Notes under the pieces: model-generated
What the model saw: only the letters and a program-made list of their open reading frames with translations
Told to the model about the DNA's origin: nothing
Database searches by the model: none
Origin: Primula veris
Lineage: Eukaryota > Streptophyta > Magnoliopsida > Ericales > Primulaceae
NCBI GenBank assembly: GCA_963682055.1
Contig: OY821742.1
Span: forward strand, 4,053,816 to 4,117,815
DNA length: 64,000 nucleotides
Reading direction: 5' to 3'
Translations under genes and position numbers: made by a program
Shown: piece after piece, positions 24,181-36,760 of the stretch
Layout of the letters: each line of letters starts with the position of its first letter
Numbering within the stretch: the first letter of the stretch is position 1

Positions 24181-25400
24181 GTCTGCTCTTCGGTTGCTAA
24201 GTCCAATGCTATGAATTCTGATTCCATAGTTGACCTTGCAATACATGTCTGTTTGGAGGATCTCCAAGACACAGCAGCTCCTCCCATTATAAACACATAT
24301 CCACTCGTGGATCTTGTGCTATTGGAGTCTGATATCCAGTTGGCATCTGAATACCCTTCCAGTACCGCTGGATATCTGCTATAGTACAGCCCGTAATCGG
24401 CTGAAAACCTCATATACCTGAGAAGTTTCATTATGGCCTTCCAGTGTTCCTCATTTGGATTACTGGTGTACCTGCTCAGTCTACTCACTGAGTTTGCTAT
24501 GTCAGGTCTAGTGCAATTCATTATATACATGAGACTGCCTATGACCCGAGAGAACTCCAATTGATTCACACTTTTACCGAAATTCTTTTTTAGGTTACAG
24601 TTGAACTCAATTGGGGTTCTTGACATAGCTTTACTGTCCTTGTCAAACTTGTCTAAAACTTGTTTAACATAGTGACTTTGGGACAAGGCATATCCTTCTG
24701 ATGTTTTGGTAATCTTCATACCAAGTATTACATCAGCTATACCCAGGTCCTTCATATCGAAGTGTTGTGATAACATTTTCTTTGTGGAGCTGATTCTATC
24801 ATTACTCCCAATTATGATCATGTCATCCACATAGAGACAGACTACAACACAGTCTCTTCCACTTCCTTTAGAGTAGACACATTTATCACACTCATTAATG
24901 CGAAAACCGTTTGATAGCATAATTCTATCAAACTTCTCGTGCCATTGCTTTGGCGCTTGTTTGAGTCCATATAGAGACTTTACAAGTTTGCACACTTGGT
25001 ACTCTTTACCAGGAACTACAAACCCTTCCGGTTGTTCCATGTAAATCTCTTCTTCCAGTTCTCCATTCAGAAATGCCGTCTTTACATCCATTTGATGTAT
25101 TTCCATATCAAACAAAGCTGCGAGAGCAATGACGATTCGGATAGACGTTTTCCTGGAGACAGGGGCATACGTGTCAAAATAATCGACACCTTCCGTTTGC
25201 CTGAATCCTTTTACTACAAGTCTCGCCTTGTATTTCTCAATCGTGCCGTCAACCTTTAACTTCCTCTTAAAGATCCACTTGTGACCTAGGGGCTTGCATC
25301 CTTTCGGAAGATCCACTAGTTCCCAAGTGTGGTTTTGCATGATTGATTCAATTTCATTTTGAATAGCTTCTTCCCAATATTGGGAATCCGGTGTTGACAT
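24174..25400 (-). pseudogene. Copia F reverse transcriptase segment
   Basis: Begins [19 protein letters not shown] and carries [49 protein letters not shown] and the catalytic YVDDMIIIG, ending in the first RNase H motif ([13 protein letters not shown]). This is the complete RVT_2 core. One missing base just upstream (about 25400-25410) puts it out of frame with integrase. Confidence 0.95.
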
Positions 25401-25407
25401 AGCTTGT

Positions 25408-26937
25408 TTATGTCACCGGTTCGCCTTCAATCATGAAGGTTAGGAAATCAGGTCCAAAGGAAGTTTCCTTCCTTGCCCTTTTGCTGCGCCGAGGCTCTTC
25501 CTCTTCCTCTTCCTCTGTCGGTTCACTTGCCCCCACATTTCCTTCACTGTTCAACTCTTCAGTTGGTACAGATGTAGGTAATTTCCGGGGAAAGATATCT
25601 TCAAAGAAAGAGGCCTCTCGGCTTTCCATATACGTATCTACGTGCACATCGGGATTATCCGACTTGTGCACGAGAAACCGATATGCACTACTATTCTGTG
25701 CATATCCGATGAACACACAGTCCACCGTCTTAGGACCAATTCTCATCCTCTTAGGAGTGGGAACTAGGACCTTTGCGAGGCAACCCCAAACCCGCAGGTT
25801 CTTATAACTGGGTTGATGACCTTTCCATAATTCATATGGAGTATTTTCTCGCTTCTTATGTGGTAACTTGTTTAAAACATAGTTAGCGGAAAGTATCGCT
25901 TCCCCCCACATGTTCTGGGGTAACCCAGAACTGATTAGCATAGCATTCATCATTTCCTTTAGCGTTCTATTTTTACGCTCAGCAACCCCATTTTGCTCGG
26001 GAGTATATGGGGCTGTGGTTTGATGTATAATGCCGCTTTCAGCGCATATCTGTTCAAACGGTGATTCATATTCACCGCCTCTATCACTTCTCAATGTTTT
26101 AATCTTCTTATTGAGTTGATTTTCAACTTCGGTCTTATAAAGAGCGAATTTCTCAACTGCTTCGTCTTTACTTCTCATTAAGTAAACGTAACAGTATCTA
26201 GTACAATCATCTATAAAGGTGATAAAGTACTTTTTCCCTCCTCGCGTTTGTATAAACTTTAAGTCGCATATATCCGTGTGTATTAGACCGAGAGGTTCAC
26301 TTTCTCGTTCAACATGTTGAAACGATGATTTCGTTAATTTTGCTTCTACACAAATCTCACATTTGTGTTGCTTATCAAAAACGAAATTTGGTATTAGTTT
26401 TAGTGAAATTAATTTCTTTAAAGAATTATAATTCACGTGACCTAATCTACCATGCCACAAATGAAATGACTCAAATAAATAATTAAACTCAGAATTTTTA
26501 TTGGCCTCTTGGGCAACAGTCATTACAGTACTTGTGCTAGCCTCAGCTTTAGCACCTTTATTTGGAGCAGGTGTCCCTACGTTCAACTTAAACATGTCGT
26601 TGGTCATATAGCCACGGCTTACATAGACACCATTCTTGGTGATTACAAGTTTATCGGATTCTAAAACTAGTTTAAACCCGTTCTTCACCATCACCGATCC
26701 TGATACCAAATTCTTGCGGATATCCGGAACATGAAGCACATTTGTTAACCTCAGCTCTTTTCCTGAGGTCATTTTCATCACAACCATTCCTTTTCCTTCC
26801 ACCTTGGAAGTAGCAGAATTTCCCATGAAGCAGCTTTCTCCCTCTACCGCTTCGTAGGTCTTAAACATCCACCTTATTGAGCAGATGTGGCTTGTGGCGC
26901 CGGTATCCAGCCACCACTCTTTGGGGTTGCTCCCCAC
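25408..26937 (-). pseudogene. Copia F protease and integrase segment
   Basis: The protease active site is WWLDTGATSHICS. The GAG-pre-integrase HHCC finger reads LWHGRLGHVNY then CEICVEAK. The integrase catalytic core has HTDICD, LRSDRGGEY and PEQNGVAERKNRTL (D, D, E). The frame is the same as gag but is cut off from it by a TGA at 26986-26988 and a TAG about 12 codons later. It ends at a stop where the frameshift to RT occurs. Confidence 0.95.
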
Positions 26938-26985
26938 GAGATTGACCTAAGAGACCACAGCAGTAAAGTGGTCGTCATCTCGTCC

Positions 26986-28104
26986 TCACTCGGCCAGATG
27001 CGCCTGAGCTGGAGCTTTCCTCTTTCCCTTGCCCTTAAAGTTCCTCGGGGGGGGCTTAGGCTTAGCAGCACCTTTATTGTCATAACAGTCCGCGGCACGA
27101 TGGCCGGTCCTGTTACACACAAAGCAGGTTCCCGCAAATTTCTTTGCGACAACAGTACTGCCTCCGGTGTCAAAACGTTTCCGTTTGACGTCGGATCTTT
27201 CGACCACATTGGCCTTTGCCATCGGGATGACAGCACCACCGACTCTCCTCACGGAGCGACGGTTGCTCACCTCGATATTGAGCTTCTCAATGAGCCCCTC
27301 CAACCTCATTTCCTTCCGCTTATGCTTGAGGTAGTTTTGAAAGTCTTTCCAAGACGGCGGCAATTTCTCAATCATGAGTGCCACCTGGAAAGGCTCATTA
27401 ATAACTAGCCCCTCAGCCTCAAGGCGGTGATAAATCAGTTGGAGCTCCTCAACTTGCTCCATGACACCCCTGCTATCAGTCATACGGTACTCGTGAAAGT
27501 CCGTGACAACAAATCTCTTTGTGCCAGCGTTACTCACCTTGTACTTATTTTCGAGAGTCTGCCACAGCTCCTTTGCAGTAGCTTTGGGCTCGAAAACACT
27601 AAACAGCGTGTCATCTAGAGCACACAGGATATAGTTCTTGCATAGGTAGTCTGCATGTCTCCATGCCTCAACCGCAGAGAACGACTGCTCGTCCAGATCG
27701 TCCTCGCTTAGGACGGGAGCAGTCTCCTTAAGAAACCTGGTCAAATTCAGAGTGGTGAGATAAAACAGCATCTTTTGCTGCCAACGTTTGAAGTTGTCAC
27801 CCCTGAATTTTTCCGGTTTCTCCAGATGAGAAGTCGGCAAAGTAGGCACAGCCGAATACATCGGTGCCTTGCCCTTGGCTGCAGCCTTGGCTCTTGCCGC
27901 AGCCTTAGCTGCAGCCTTGGCCGTGGCTGCTGCTTCGGCCATAGCATCCGCCATAGCCGCAGCCGCGGCGGCCTCAGCCGCTGCAACTGCGTCATCGGCG
28001 TTAGCCCCCACAATCGCATCGCCCCCAGTGTTATGGACATCTCTACCAACCACTGGGTCATGCTCACTTCCGATAGGCAACTCAATAGGCGACGTGTTTG
28101 TCAT
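26986..28104 (-). pseudogene. Copia F gag with zinc knuckle
   Basis: The true ATG is at 28104 (MTNTSPIELPIGSEHDP), giving 372 codons. After an unusual stretch of more than 40 residues that is mostly Ala/Lys (about residues 40-80), the UBN2-type capsid region follows (PEKFRGDNFKRWQQKMLFYL, ALDDTLF, LWQTLENKY). The CCHC knuckle CFVCNRTGHRAADC lies near the C-terminus. It ends at a TGA before the protease. Confidence 0.92.
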
Positions 28105-28459
28105 CTGAAACGACAAGACAAGACGTATGAGATACGCGTACAACAAATTCTATAAACAAACACCAAAACTGATATTTGGGTTTGTAAAAGAATTATCAAA
28201 CAAAAATAAAATAAACTCTTTATCCTTTTGTATATCAATACGGTTGATATTAAAAGGATTAAAACAATTCTTATTGAATACCAATACGGTTGGTATCAAC
28301 AAGAAAATAAAATTAAAATAAAACTGTTTGGAATTTATTCTTTGTAATTCAATTTCTAATATAATTTAGAATTGAAAAAAAGAAAGCATTATTCCTTATA
28401 AAAAATAAATAATTGTATTAATCAATACACGAAAGAAACAACAGAATATCGGTTAAGAT

Positions 28460-29880
28460 TGTTGGTTTCCGTGTACGAAATAACAATTAATAATAAATAA
28501 AGGACTAAACAGTAATTAAATAAAACCAGTGTAATCTTTATTAATTTCCAAATGAAATACAATAAACTGATTACAACATGTAGGTACTGAATCGTAAATA
28601 AAGCAAACGTTATCAGATTATTATTAATTAATAATCTGATGTACTGATTTGCAATTAAAAGAAACTGCCGGACTGGAAAGTATAGACTTAACAGCCGGAC
28701 TGTTCTGTAATGAATTTAAAATACAGGACTGAATTGAAACTAATCTAAATACAAAATTAAATTACAGAAATGTAATTACAGCAATAAAAATAGAACTTTA
28801 AACTAATTACAGAATAGTACAAACAAAATGTAAAAGCTACAGCTAAGGACAGAATATTAAAATACTGAAATTTAAATACTGAATTGGAAAAAACAGAATG
28901 TAAAAGACAGAATTTAAGTACGAAAAATAAACGGACAGAATGTAAAAATTAATCAGACGAGTCTACTGTTAACAGTATGCCCTTAACCGATATTCGCCCA
29001 ACCACCTTAGGTTTCTGGTTGCGTTAGAGCTTCGATCCCAAGATACAACGTCTCTCGGAAGACTCGCCGGAAACTGGCGACGAGTCTAAGTCGAGCTTTT
29101 AGTGGGTGGTTCTCTCTGGTTCTAAGATGCTATGAATAAAAATATATGCAGGCTTTTAGAGAGAAGATAGACTGATTTGAATGTATGAAATGTGAAGGGA
29201 TGACTGTCTCTTTATAGAGGATTCTGAAACCGCAAAATTAAATATGGTCATTAACTTCTGGGAGTTACATCCCCAGAATCCGCCTCCAATCACTGCTGGA
29301 GTTTCAAACCTTTTGGAATTCTAGGGACTGCTCTTGCAAATATGCAAAAGTCACTCTTTTCAGATTTAGTACAAGACCCGAGATCCGAGGCATTCCCCAA
29401 ATCCTAAATCCCAAATCCCGCATCCCGCATCCCGCATCCCGTGGCCCGTGGCCCGAGGCCCGAGGCCCGAGACCCGAGCGAGCGCGCGCTTGTGTGGTAC
29501 ACACTAACCCACTCATGGGTATGCGGACTTTATTAGTTACCAACTACATGGGATGGACTTGTATATATAGAGTAAAAAACAACCTTGTTTTTCCAATGTG
29601 GGATAACCCTCATGGTTTATTCCCACTCTCTACTCCACTTTCCAGATTTCGGTTTTTCCCTCTTTCGAGTACCAACATTCGAGTCCAATTATCATTCACA
29701 CCATTCCTCCGAATAGGTCATGCGATATACCGTTGCGAAGCTCGTCGCACGAACTACTCAAACGCATAGAGTATGGCCTCAGAAAAACTGAGGAGTCGCA
29801 TTAAAAATTGACTCAAAGTTGGTCCATGACCACTTTGGAAAAACATGTTTTAACTACATGTTTTCCTATTTTTTCCAACA
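28460..29880 (-). repeat. 5' LTR of Copia F
   Basis: 1421 bp, colinear with 21854-23314. The sequence immediately inside it (minus strand ATCTTAACCGATATTC) is not complementary to initiator-Met tRNA, so the primer is not identified. Confidence 0.92.
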
Positions 29881-29885
29881 AGATC

Positions 29886-30426
29886 ATCTTTCAATAAGAT
29901 TTTTGTTCATATAGGTCACTACTCTCATAAGATTTTTAAGTGTAGTTGACATTAAAAGTGATAAAAAAATATTATAATATCTTTTTGCAATTTTTTTTTA
30001 CTTAATAATTCAAACAAACACTAAAAAAGACAAAAAACAAAAAACTAAAAAAAACACCTTTTAAGTTATTTTTTTACAATTTGATATTTTTTTCATGTAG
30101 ATTATAATATATTTTTTTAAGCTTAAAAATAACTTTTAATCTCTTTTTTATATTTTAATATCTTTCCCGTATATATTCTAAGTTATTTTTTAAGCTCAAA
30201 AACAGTTTTTAAGCTCTTTTTGTTGGGCCAGGTGACTGAAACTTAAAAAAGTTTCGACCCAAAACCTCAATTTAAAAAATATTGTAAAAGGTGACCAATG
30301 ACTAATATTCTCGGTATCCTAGCCTAATTGTAAATATTTATGTTTTGGTGTTCTATTCTGTATTATGCCGTTTTAGTGCTCTTTAGATATAATACAGTGC
30401 CTGTACCAGGCTAATATATGTTTTGT
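29886..30426. other. AT-rich DNA with a copy of the 15.8-kb intergenic motif
   Basis: No gene. At 30310-30425 a ~120-bp segment (GGTATCCTAGCCTAATTG to GTACCAGGCTAATAT) recurs at 30722-30850 and, shortened, at 15765-15815, so it belongs to the duplicated SOT/PLAC8 intergenic DNA. Confidence 0.6.
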
Positions 30427-31233
30427 AATCCTCATATAATACAAAGAGGAGCTGAGTAGTGATTAGAACCATTTTGTATTGCTTTTATATTTCTTGTAAT
30501 CTTCTGTTGCCTGCTAGCCTAAGATTGTTGCTCGAATATGCATGTTAATGCTTTTTTTACCTTTATCTTTATCTTTTTCAGGTCTCAATTGTATAATTTA
30601 GTAGTGTGCCATACAATTCTTCTACATCATGGTTAGTAAAATTCGTGAATAAAGCAGATTCTTCCCACTTAAACTAAATAGAATTTTAATAAATTTAGTC
30701 TAAAAGATTATACTATAGCCGGGGTATCCTAGCCTTATTGTAAATGTTTAGTACTACTCCATGTTTTTGTGTTCTATTCTCTATTCGTATGCCGTTTTCC
30801 GTATTCGTGCTCTTTAGATATAATACAGTATCTGTACCAGGCTAATATAAATTCAGTCAGAAACTATATACTCTCTCAGATTCAAAATACATCATTCGTA
30901 CCTCGGTCAGTAGGATAATAATTATATAAAAGAAAACGTAGGAAATCATGTGTATAATAATTTTACGGCAACATTTGCATTACCAGACCCTTAGCTGTAC
31001 AACAAATCGTTTAAACAAACAGATCATACTGAAATCCTGAGATAGTAAACAGTATGGGGAAGGAAACATAGAGCGACCGGTATTAACGGTCTGAAAAACG
31101 AAAATGACAAAAAATATTACTCCGTAATTCAAAGATTTATTATAAAAATAACAAGAAGCAAGAACCGCGAAAGAAAAAAAAAACCGCGAAACAAGAACTG
31201 AGAGACGTGGTTTTGAAACGGAAACTAGTTGCC
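30427..31233 (+). pseudogene. Duplicated tail of the PLAC8 gene plus its 3' flank
   Basis: Starting at CCTCATATAATACAAAGAGG this matches the last eight codons, stop codon and 3' UTR of the PLAC8 gene (15425 onward). It encodes PHIIQRGAE and then a stop. It continues colinearly through the convergent intergenic region into the SOT 3' end. Nothing upstream of these codons is present, so it is a breakpoint remnant, not a gene copy. Confidence 0.85.
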
Positions 31234-31456
31234 CGGTAAAGATGAAACCATCACTCTATGGCTCACGATTGAGTAATTCTAAACCACTACCTCCCCACAC
31301 TCGATCTATAGAATCATTGAGCCTCTCGATCATCTCAACGGTTAAACAGTTTTTCCCATCTCCCACACTCTCATTTCGAAAAAATGAACTGGCTGGCATT
31401 ATCCGTCCCCTTGGCCAAATAGGTACAATAACCATATTTTCTTCAAGAGTGTTATG
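31234..31456 (-). pseudogene. Sulfotransferase pseudogene, 3' part of exon 2
   Basis: Minus-strand similarity to the last ~70 residues of the intact SOT (RLNDSIDRVWGGSGLELL, SFFRNESVGDGKNCLTVEMI). It shares the Gly-for-Trp change of the intact gene, so that change predates the duplication. Similarity ends at about 31456 where unrelated DNA begins. It probably belongs to the same broken gene as 33086-33795. Confidence 0.85.
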
Positions 31457-33085
31457 TTAGGTTATTTTTAATAACCTACTACCTGAGATAATTAATTAAA
31501 ACAATTCATTTATGCTGATATTCTATATTGATTCAACTAGAAAATTGGTAATGAGAGTTATTTCAAAATTATGTTGATTCAACAACCCGCCGAGCTGGCA
31601 GCCGTTGCCCGTTGAATCAACATTTTAAAATTGTGAAATTCACTTTTTAATACACCAAAAAGATAACTAATTGTACGTAGAAGTCATGCAAATTTGTGAT
31701 GGACTGAGATCTTTGTTCTCAGGAAATTGCAGGTTATGACATGGTAATTATTTGATAATTCTGATGTGCAAATTTTGTGGAAGCTTTCTTTGTCTCTTAT
31801 CTCAGACATGATGCTAGCTACTTTTCACTTTTGTTATTGTAATCTCATACTCTCATTTAATAGCCATGTTATTTATATTAGTGTTTTAAAAATCGCTAAC
31901 TTGATCAAATTTTTTTATGATAGACATGTTAAAAACGTTAATAGCATAGTTTTGACACGTAAAACGTAAATTTTTTATAATAGAAAAATATACATGTTGG
32001 ATATATCTTAAAAATATACATATTTAACATATATATTGAAAACATCATTTTACAATTTACTATATAAGGAATTATATTAAAATCTTTCATAAATAGAAAA
32101 ATACAAACGAATTCAAGTCTTCTAGTAATTAAAATTTTCAAATGTTGTAGTTCACCAAAATTATCGATTAAGTATCACTAACACATGTGTTAGAATTTGT
32201 TTGGATTTTTTTTTAAATTGATAACCTTAAATCAGCATCGTTTTGGTAATTTTTTGGAAAAAAAAAACTACAAGTCCTGAAAAGCGCTATTTTTAGCGCA
32301 AAAAGCATAAAAAAAGCGTAAAAACGCACTCATAACGCTTTACCCAAATCATACATTTAATACAACAAACTATAGTGTTGTTAACGATTTGGTTACCCAA
32401 ATTGGAAAATTTGAAAAGTGGGTAACCAAATCGTTAAAAACAGATAGTTTAGTTTACTAAACCTATAAAACCCCTAAAACATATAAGCGTAGGCATTTTC
32501 TTTTCGCAAAATGATTTATCGTGCTTTTAACGCTTTAAACGCGATTTTTAAAACACTGATTTATATAGACCGTTAAAACTAAAGATTGGGATTTTTTGAA
32601 TTTTAATGGATTTTTGAAACATATTTTTTAAATATGATCTTAGCCAAGAAAATCTGGTGGTAAACATAACCTGAGTACGACTTCATCATCTCAGGGAAAA
32701 CAGTTGGTAATTACTAACATATAACGTGGGCGCCTTTAATTCTGTTCCTATGGCGGGGTAAAATGATGTAATTGGCAAATTTGTTACTTTGCATAAGTTG
32801 AAATTTGATATTATGCAAGGGCTATAGATTATTTTCCTGGTAAAATCCATTTACGAGGTTGGAAAAGCCATTTTGCTTAAACAAGACGACTTGCGAAGCA
32901 GATCAATCATTAATCATTTCTCATAATTTTCTCGACGTTCAGATCAAAGATACATTGAAAAGGATGTTTATTCAAAAAACAAGCCAATCAAGCTCGATGA
33001 TACTCATACAGTATTTTATTGCAACAACAACATCATGAGATAGATCACACCAAATAAGAACAGACAAATGAAAGAAGGAATAATT
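31457..33085. other. Insertion/deletion interval splitting a SOT pseudogene
   Basis: About 1.6 kb of AT-rich DNA replaces roughly 170 bp of SOT exon 2. It contains a hairpin at about 31570-31625 (ATGTTGATTCAAC ... GTTGAATCAACAT) and the CGCTA-rich element at 32265-32560. No TSD was identified and no gene is seen. Confidence 0.5.
32265..32560. mobile_element. CGCTA-rich MITE-like element, copy 2
   Basis: AGCGC, AACGC and AAGCG words recur at both ends. The right end CGATTTTTAAAACACTG matches the right end of the element at 20814-21287. The left end is worn. No coding frame. Confidence 0.4.
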
Positions 33086-33795
33086 TCTTTATGCTTCACA
33101 TTCCAGTACTCCAACACGCATTCAAGAAGAGGACCACAAAAACCAGTGCCTGTTGGGGAAAAAAAGATGTGAACGTGAATATACCTAGTGACTTCTTAAT
33201 GTGTTCCATACACCGAACAAGTATTGGAGAAGAGGACCAAACCCACCGATTTGAGTCGTATCGTTAGATTTGATTTTACGATTCTATTTCTGGTCATTAA
33301 ATTGCATGATATAGGTTTGTGTGACTAGATTATTTGTGAATTTTGAAATACTATAATGATTAATATATAAAATTAATTATTTTGATAAGAAAAAAAAAAG
33401 ATGTGTTATGAAACATTTGATACTTGAACATTGAAATACCCTTCACGGACTCATCGAAATCCTTTTGCAATGTTTTTGGACTCCGTGCAAATGCTTGGCC
33501 AAAAAAATTCCTCCAGGAAACAATAACATCCGCTGGGTTCCGAGATATGTGAATGATTTTACAACCGAAAAAGTGTCCTGTCACATTTTTGGGCAACAAC
33601 GAGTACGAGAGATGGGTACTAAAAATCCTCGGAGAAGGGATTTCATCGACTTGGCAAGTTGAGTTTTCACCAAATGTTTCACTTTCTAGAAACGGGACGA
33701 GTTGGTGAGGATTATGTGTGTAGTAGATCGATATCATCGGTAGTGTGATTTCGCAATATTTCGAAAGTGATAGCCTTTAGCCAAGTAGTGCGACT
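33086..33795 (-). pseudogene. Sulfotransferase pseudogene, truncated at the PAPS loop by an LTR
   Basis: Exon 1 remnant is 33795-33440 and exon 2 remnant begins at 33149 (CGPLLECVLEYW). The intron and its GT-AG borders are kept, which shows duplication through DNA. Exon 1 keeps TTWLKAITFEILRNH, HNPHQLVPFLESETFGEN, STHLSYS and CKIIHISRNPADVIVSW. A one-base frameshift lies near 33725. The sequence stops at the Ser/Gly codons of the PKSGTTW loop, where LTR B is inserted. Residues 1-66 should lie beyond the window. Confidence 0.9.
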
Positions 33796-34206
33796 TGTTG
33801 GTTTTGGTGTACGTAAAATTAATAATTAAAAGTGCAAGGACTAAAAAGAAAGAAATAATTTTATTTCTATAATGGAATATGACTCTATTACAAAATTCCG
33901 ACACTTGCAGAATGTAAATGCAATTAATTAAAATTTCAGATAGAATAATATAAGTTATTAAACTGCTAGACTGATTTGTAATTAAACGAAACTGTTAGAC
34001 AGAATAATATAAAACTAAACTGCTGGACTGTTTGTTAATTAAAAGAAACTGCCAGACAGAATAGTATAATTACTACACTACTGGACTGTTTCTGTGAATA
34101 AATGAAATTACAGAACTGAAAAGTAAATTACAGAACTGAATAATAATTACAGAAAAGAAAAGGACTGAAATGAAATTACAGAACAGGAAAATAAATTAAA
34201 GAATTG

Positions 34207-34677
34207 AAATGTACAAAATATAAAATTACAGAAATGTAAAGACTGAATAAAAAATAAAAAGACGAGACTACTATAAACAGTATGTCCTTAACCGATATTC
34301 GTCTGACCACTTTTAAGGTTTCTGGTCGTGATGGCGCTTCGATCCCAATGGGTGGCTCTCCCTGACTAAAATGTAATGCTGCTGTATGAGTTTAAAGAGA
34401 TGATATGGTGTTTTTTATATTTCAGAATGTGTGTTTCTGATGTGGGGTGCTGCCTATATATAGGCTCAGCTGAGTATCTCAGCATTAAGTCACACTTAAT
34501 TACATAATTGAAATGTACAAAATATAAAATTGCAGAAATGTAAAAACTGAATAAAAAATGAAAAGACGAGACTACTATAAACAGTATGCCCTTAACCGAT
34601 ATTCGCCTGACCACTTTTAAGGTTTCTGGTCGTGATGGCGCTTCGATCCCAATGGGTGGCTCTATTTAACTAAAATG
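34207..34677. repeat. ~0.3-kb tandem repeat of LTR B, copies 1 and 2
   Basis: The unit runs from GAAATGTACAAAATATAAAA through GACGAGACTACTATAAACAG and CCTTAACCGATATTCG to TAAGTCACACTTAATTAC. CTTAACCGATATTCG occurs at 34287 and 34591 (period 304). The array continues at 45066-45268 and 63177-63600. The third interval is 290 bp after removing the nested elements. Confidence 0.85.
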
Positions 34678-34704
34678 TGTTGGCCCGTGTGCGGCTAAAC
34701 CTTA

Positions 34705-34726
34705 GGGGGGGGGGGGGGGGGGGGGG
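34705..34726. repeat. 22-base poly(G) run in LTR C
   Basis: An uninterrupted run of G near the start of LTR C. Its exact length may be an assembly or sequencing artefact. Confidence 0.9.
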
Positions 34727-34811
34727 AGGTGAATAAGGTTTATGGCGATTTTCGCCTAATTAAAACTTAAGTGCAACTAACACCCCAACTTACGCAATTA
34801 TAAGCTTAAGC

Positions 34812-36720
34812 TGTCACGACCCAAAATCCGTAAAACGAATATCGAGGCATGACTTTTTTTAAAACAAAAGAAAGTAGAACCTGTTGGTACGAAATTAAAA
34901 AATTTAAAAGAAAACACTTACGAGCTAAAGGAACAATTAACGGATAAATAAAAAGTTTGTCAAACGCGGCTACAAGTCAGGATTTATAAAAGCTAAAAAT
35001 AACGAACGAATGAATTTGCCTTGCCCGTAGGCTACAACCTCAAAAACAATCTAAGTAAAAAGAAAGCAAAAGCCCGAACCCATGTGATGCCTTGCTAAAG
35101 CTCTTAACCATACGCCTCAACCTAAGTTGTACCTGAAATACAAAATTGTAACGGTGAGTCCCACGCACATAACTAGACGGGACGGCACCACAAATACCGT
35201 CACTCCATCCCATAAATGCAAGAGCTCACAAATTCTACAACTACGATAATCGACGTATAAAGAGAAATATAATGACATTCTACAACTACGATAAATTAAA
35301 TAAATTAAATAACATCAACACACAACTATAGCATACATGGACCTCTCACGCCACCTACCCCAGTCCGTAAGGTAGGTCATTCCCTATCCCTTCGGCCGTC
35401 TTATGTCCCCGGAATTAGGGAGAGACATAGACCATTGCAACATAAAAGTAGATTTATAGTGCGCACTTGGACCTCTCACGCCACTCGTCCCAGTCCGTAA
35501 GACGAGTCATTCCCTATCCCTTCGGCCGTCTTATGCCCCCGGAATTAGGGAGAGACATAGACCATTGCTAACATAAAAGTAAATATAGTGCACACTGGGA
35601 CCTATAACGCCACTCGCCCCGGTCCGTAAGACGAGTCATTCCCTATCCCCTCGGCCGTCTTCTGTCCCCGGAATTAGGGAGAGACAGAGACCATTGCCAC
35701 TACAGCTAAATCACAAGGCCTCGACCAATAATATAAAATCATTCAAATAACACCATCTCATACGTATAAATATTAAAGCCTCGGCCAATAATATTATACT
35801 ATTCAACTAACATAACTCATACGTCACTTAATGTAATACAACATAAACCATAATCATAGATACTAGATTCACAACTAGCCAATCACTTCAACAACATAAA
35901 AACCCATTCAGGCATTTTAACAAACACCTTGTATGCATAAACTACAATCCATCTATATTCAACAATAATTTACCCAATTATATCAAAAACCATAATAACT
36001 CATAATCAACGCTTAAAACATGCAAACCCATCCATAATCTCATTAATTTGAAATTAATTAGTCTCAAGTCTCAAATTCTACAATTCAATTAATGGAATTA
36101 AAAATACAACAACTAAACCCCAATTATCAATTTAAGAACATAAATAATATAAAAGGCAAAAACCCTCAATTTATAATGAACGTAAAACCTAATCCTAACA
36201 TACACCCTCGTCTAGTCGCTATGGATAACCCCCGTTACCTTATAGCGTAGTGGAGATGCTTCCGGTATGAACCCGCTAATGGTGGCTTCCTCTTCTTCTT
36301 CTTCTTCTTCTTCTTCTTCTTCTTCTCTTTTCTCTCTTTTTCTCTCTTTTTCTCTCTTTTCTCTCTTGGCTGATTTTTAGGTTTTAAAGCATTGAAAAGT
36401 GGGCTGATTTTAGGTTTAGAAAAAACTGTTTTTACAAAGTTTGTGGAAGCGAACTATTTGGTCCCCAAAGTTCTAAAAGCTAACTTTAATCAAAATTATT
36501 GTTTTACTACTCAAAAATAACAAATCTTTAGAAACAAATCTATTGGGTCCTTTTTATTAGTAAAATTAGTAACAGGTTTTTAAAATAAAGTTTTTCGGAA
36601 GAGTTTCGGTTTTTGGCTAAAAATTAGTCGAGTGACCGGTTTTTGGTAAAATTTGAATAAAACGTTTTTGGATAAATTAAATCATAAATAAAATTACTTA
36701 TAAAAATTCGGGATGTTACA
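34812..36720 (-). repeat. 3' LTR of D
   Basis: 1909 bp, the same length as its partner. Line-by-line reading found no difference. It contains a triplicated ~129-bp unit (35339-35700) and a CTT/CTTTT microsatellite near 36285-36365. Confidence 0.93.
35339..35700. repeat. Three tandem ~129-bp units inside LTR D
   Basis: Each unit has GGACCTCTCACGCCAC (the third is diverged), CAGTCCGTAAG, CCTTCGGCCGTCTTATG and GGAATTAGGGAGAGACATAG. The starts are near 35339, 35469 and 35597. The same array recurs at 42641-43002 in the other LTR. Confidence 0.85.
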
Positions 36721-36760
36721 ACTAACCCTCCTTAAAAGAATTTCGTCCCGAAATTTCCTC
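36721..36760 (-). other. Polypurine tract and conserved motif of D
   Basis: The minus strand reads ATTTCGGGACGAAATTC, then TTTTAAGGAGGGTTAGT, directly before the LTR start TGTAACATCCC. Confidence 0.75.

Larger units (their letters stand above)
21854..29880 (-). mobile_element. Ty1/Copia LTR retrotransposon 'F', near-complete but inactive
   Basis: An 8.0-kb element with LTRs at 21854-23314 (3') and 28460-29880 (5'), termini TGTTGG and CCAACA, and a perfect 5-bp TSD AGATC (21849-21853 and 29881-29885). Domain order on the minus strand is gag, protease, integrase, RT, RNase H, which is the Copia order. LTRs differ at about 20 sites plus indels, so it is fairly young. Two in-frame stops between gag and protease and two frameshifts in pol make it non-autonomous now. 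It sits beside a SOT pseudogene fragment. Confidence 0.95.
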
